Part shown: positions 62,242-64,000 of the stretch, in pieces
Position numbering within the stretch: the stretch's first letter is position 1
Layout of the letters: each line of letters begins with the position of its first letter
DNA from: Schlesneria paludicola DSM 18645
GTDB lineage: Bacteria > Planctomycetota > Planctomycetia > Planctomycetales > Planctomycetaceae
Assembly (NCBI RefSeq): GCF_000255655.1
Contig: NZ_JH636436.1
Coordinates: 1 to 64,000, forward strand
DNA: 64,000 nucleotides
Reading direction: 5' to 3'
Made by a program: the position numbers and the translations under genes
Notes under the pieces: generated by a model
Databases searched by the model: none
What the model saw: only the letters and a program-made list of their open reading frames with translations
Told to the model about the DNA's origin: nothing

Positions 62242-64000
62242 ATGTCTGATTTGGCGGAGCCGCGGCGAGCTTCTGGAAGACCTCTGTACATGGTGTGGAT
62301 GGTCTTGCTGATACTTGGTTTCACCGTTCTGCAAGTCGGCATCGTGGCAGGTGTTTACCTGCTGAAATTTGGGGTGCCCACGATGGCGAAGCTCATCACC
62401 ATGAAGGTTCCGAGCTACGCTCAATCGACCTGGTGGAACAACCGCATTGTGTATCCGGTCATCGTCGCGGGCAGTCCATCCCAGGATTCGGGGGGCAATC
62501 TGTTTTCGTTCGATCCCGAGACGGGCGATTCGCAGCAACACCACGTGACGATTCCGATCCCCAAAACGGGGATGGTGGGCGACGAGGACACCTTGTGGTG
62601 CGTGTCACCCTCGACGGTCGTTTGCGTGAAAGACGATCAATCGACCGAGGTGGCTCCGAAGCATTCGCTCAAAATGCCCTGTCCGCCGTTCCTTTATGAG
62701 CAGCAACCGGCGGTGTTGGACTGGGTTGCAAGCAATACTGTCTTACTTCGAGCCTTCGATGGAGCCGACTGGGTCGATCGCGGGAGGGTTGAATTCCCCT
62801 CATTCCTGAGTCGGACCGCCGATGGTTCGAATCTCTTAGTTGCGAATTCGGTCAATGAAGCCGTGACGGCGGCTCAATCTGGCCGATTCTCGCCTCTCGA
62901 CATTCGTGTCATTGTGGAAGGCGACCAGTTCCACGTCATCGTTTCGGACGGAGTTAACGTCGCCTATCGATCGGGGATCCAGTTCGTGCCGCAGGCTTCG
63001 GCACTCGTACCAGAAAATGTGGCACATTTGACCACGCTTGAGGGCTGGGAGGATGTCTGCCACATGGCGCGCGGTGCGACCGGGAAAAAAATCTCCTGGG
63101 CAGCAGGAGTGGTCGCGGGCGAGCCCGTCGTGTTGACGGCCACGTCGACCAGCGCGGCCCCGTTTGGAAACTCCACGGTCACGGTCTTTGCTCGACAAGA
63201 AGGGAAGTGGGCCGAAACATCACACCTGACCACGCCCGCGCTGATGAATCTGTTTGCATTCACTAACGGCGAACAGACGTATGTGGCGGGGCAGCCGCCG
63301 GTCCCTTCGCTTCGGTTTTACAAGTTGGTGAACCATGAATTGCAAGCGACGGGGACCTTCCTGAAAGCACCATCGGCATCATCGCAGGACAGCATTGATT
63401 ATCTGGGGCGCAGCCAGCAGTGGGTCTACTGGCCGGTGATGGTTGCCTTTGCACTGGCGGTCACTTGGCTAATGGGAGTCTATACGACACCCCAGTATCA
63501 GTTTGGCGTACAAACGGTCGAGCTGGCTTCGTACACGCGACGGATGATTGCACGCCTGATTGACCACGCGCTCTTTCTGATTCCTATGTATTTCGTTGTT
63601 CGAGCCTGTGGTTTCGCGACGCGTGAAGGAATCGAAGAAAATATGGACCGCATGTTCGATTTCGGTCCCGATAGCATGCTGCTGCGCTATGTGTGGATGA
63701 TGTCGAGTATGTTGGCGCTTGCCGTATTTCTGTTGATCGTCAACAGTGGGCTGCAAGCGCGGTGGGGGATCACGTTTGGCAAATGGATTTGCGGGATTCG
63801 GACCAAGCGAGCCACGCTTCGGCCATGTGGTTTCTTGCGGGCCATGCTGCGCGAACTGCTTCTGGTTGTGGATACGATTTTCGGGATGACGGTCATTCCT
63901 GCCACGCTCGCCATTGCATTCACGAACGGTCGACAACGGCTGGGCGATCTGGTGGCGGATACGATTGTCATCCGCCACAGACGCTCCGCACTGCGATCTG
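62242..64000 (+). CDS. RDD-family membrane protein (3' end outside the window)
   Basis: 586 codons without a stop up to the window edge; ATG at 62242 behind CGGAGTG. One TM near residues 17-40, a large beta-rich extracytoplasmic region (about 60-395) with repeats reminiscent of PQQ/WD propeller strands (NLFSFDPETGDS, TLWCVSPSTVVCV, VNVAYRSGIQF), a TM near 400-415, then an RDD domain starting RRMIARLIDHALFLIP with two TMs and ITFGKWICGIRTKRATLRP. RDD proteins are of uncertain transport function; the propeller-like extracytoplasmic domain is unusual. The C-terminus is missing. Confidence 0.8.
   Translation, partial: MSDLAEPRRASGRPLYMVWMVLLILGFTVLQVGIVAGVYLLKFGVPTMAKLITMKVPSYAQSTWWNNRIVYPVIVAGSPSQDSGGNLFSFDPETGDSQQHHVTIPIPKTGMVGDEDTLWCVSPSTVVCVKDDQSTEVAPKHSLKMPCPPFLYEQQPAVLDWVASNTVLLRAFDGADWVDRGRVEFPSFLSRTADGSNLLVANSVNEAVTAAQSGRFSPLDIRVIVEGDQFHVIVSDGVNVAYRSGIQFVPQASALVPENVAHLTTLEGWEDVCHMARGATGKKISWAAGVVAGEPVVLTATSTSAAPFGNSTVTVFARQEGKWAETSHLTTPALMNLFAFTNGEQTYVAGQPPVPSLRFYKLVNHELQATGTFLKAPSASSQDSIDYLGRSQQWVYWPVMVAFALAVTWLMGVYTTPQYQFGVQTVELASYTRRMIARLIDHALFLIPMYFVVRACGFATREGIEENMDRMFDFGPDSMLLRYVWMMSSMLALAVFLLIVNSGLQARWGITFGKWICGIRTKRATLRPCGFLRAMLRELLLVVDTIFGMTVIPATLAIAFTNGRQRLGDLVADTIVIRHRRSALRS

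Noticed and set aside
1-64000. tRNA, rRNA or CRISPR array
   Set aside because: No cloverleaf-like segment with T-loop and acceptor pairing, no rRNA-like conserved stretch, and no regularly spaced direct repeats were seen by eye; a small tRNA could be missed without a covariance scan.

Overview
The window is about 60% G+C bacterial chromosome, very probably from a planctomycete. The evidence is the set of protein families: a DUF1549/DUF1553 + DUF1501 gene pair, PVC-type c-heme and PQQ-dehydrogenase-like domains in one very large secreted protein, a redoxin/c-heme/copper-monooxygenase-like fusion, ThuA, paired PQQ beta-propeller proteins, secreted LRR proteins and several Ser/Thr kinases. Genes are mostly in short units separated by long intergenic stretches. 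I found no rRNA, tRNA or CRISPR array.

Left edge (1-2.4 kb), accessory DNA: a truncated REP-associated-type (Y1/HUH) transposase, an Imm42-like immunity gene, the last 67 codons of a polymorphic toxin joined to it by an ATGA overlap, and a complete ISAs1-family element (1112-2373) with perfect 16-bp inverted repeats abutting the broken toxin. 2.4-7.3 kb: a partial complex I locus, nuoI-DUF2203-nuoA-nuoC-nuoD, with no nuoB and none of the other subunits. 7.3-16.1 kb (mostly minus strand): a membrane protein, a 590-aa LRR protein, a ThuA protein, an 1180-aa protein that looks like pyrophosphate-type PEP carboxykinase, and a BtaA-like (DUF3419) transferase.

16.7-23.4 kb holds small regulatory and housekeeping genes: BON, SDR epimerase, Fur family, FlgM-like anti-sigma factor, STAS protein, cytidylate kinase and a DCC thiol oxidoreductase. 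23.6-28.8 kb is one gene for a ~1720-aa secreted protein fusing isochorismatase-like, ThuA-like, sugar/PQQ-dehydrogenase-like, HEAT-like and c-heme domains. 29.3-34.5 kb carries a RhuM-like/PD-(D/E)xK nuclease fusion behind an HlyD-type adaptor, a diguanylate cyclase and a kinase-receiver fusion. 35-42.3 kb carries a YfhO-like membrane protein, truA, a cysteine desulfurase, a LarA-like protein and an LRR lipoprotein. 42.9-51.9 kb carries two PQQ beta-propeller proteins, a GT39-like membrane protein and a kinase translationally coupled to a membrane protein. 52-64 kb carries a coiled-coil protein, the redoxin/heme/copper fusion, a three-gene EF-hand/DUF1501/DUF1549-DUF1553 unit, and an RDD-family membrane protein that runs off the right edge.

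A dispersed palindrome family links several intergenic regions: six copies of an 11-bp-arm hairpin (consensus arm CGTTACCAAGC, loop TCC or TCCC), four of them in two head-to-head pairs. Four different stem sequences occur, and every change in one arm is matched in the other. Together with the Y1-type transposase remnant this suggests a REP/RAYT-like system in this genome.
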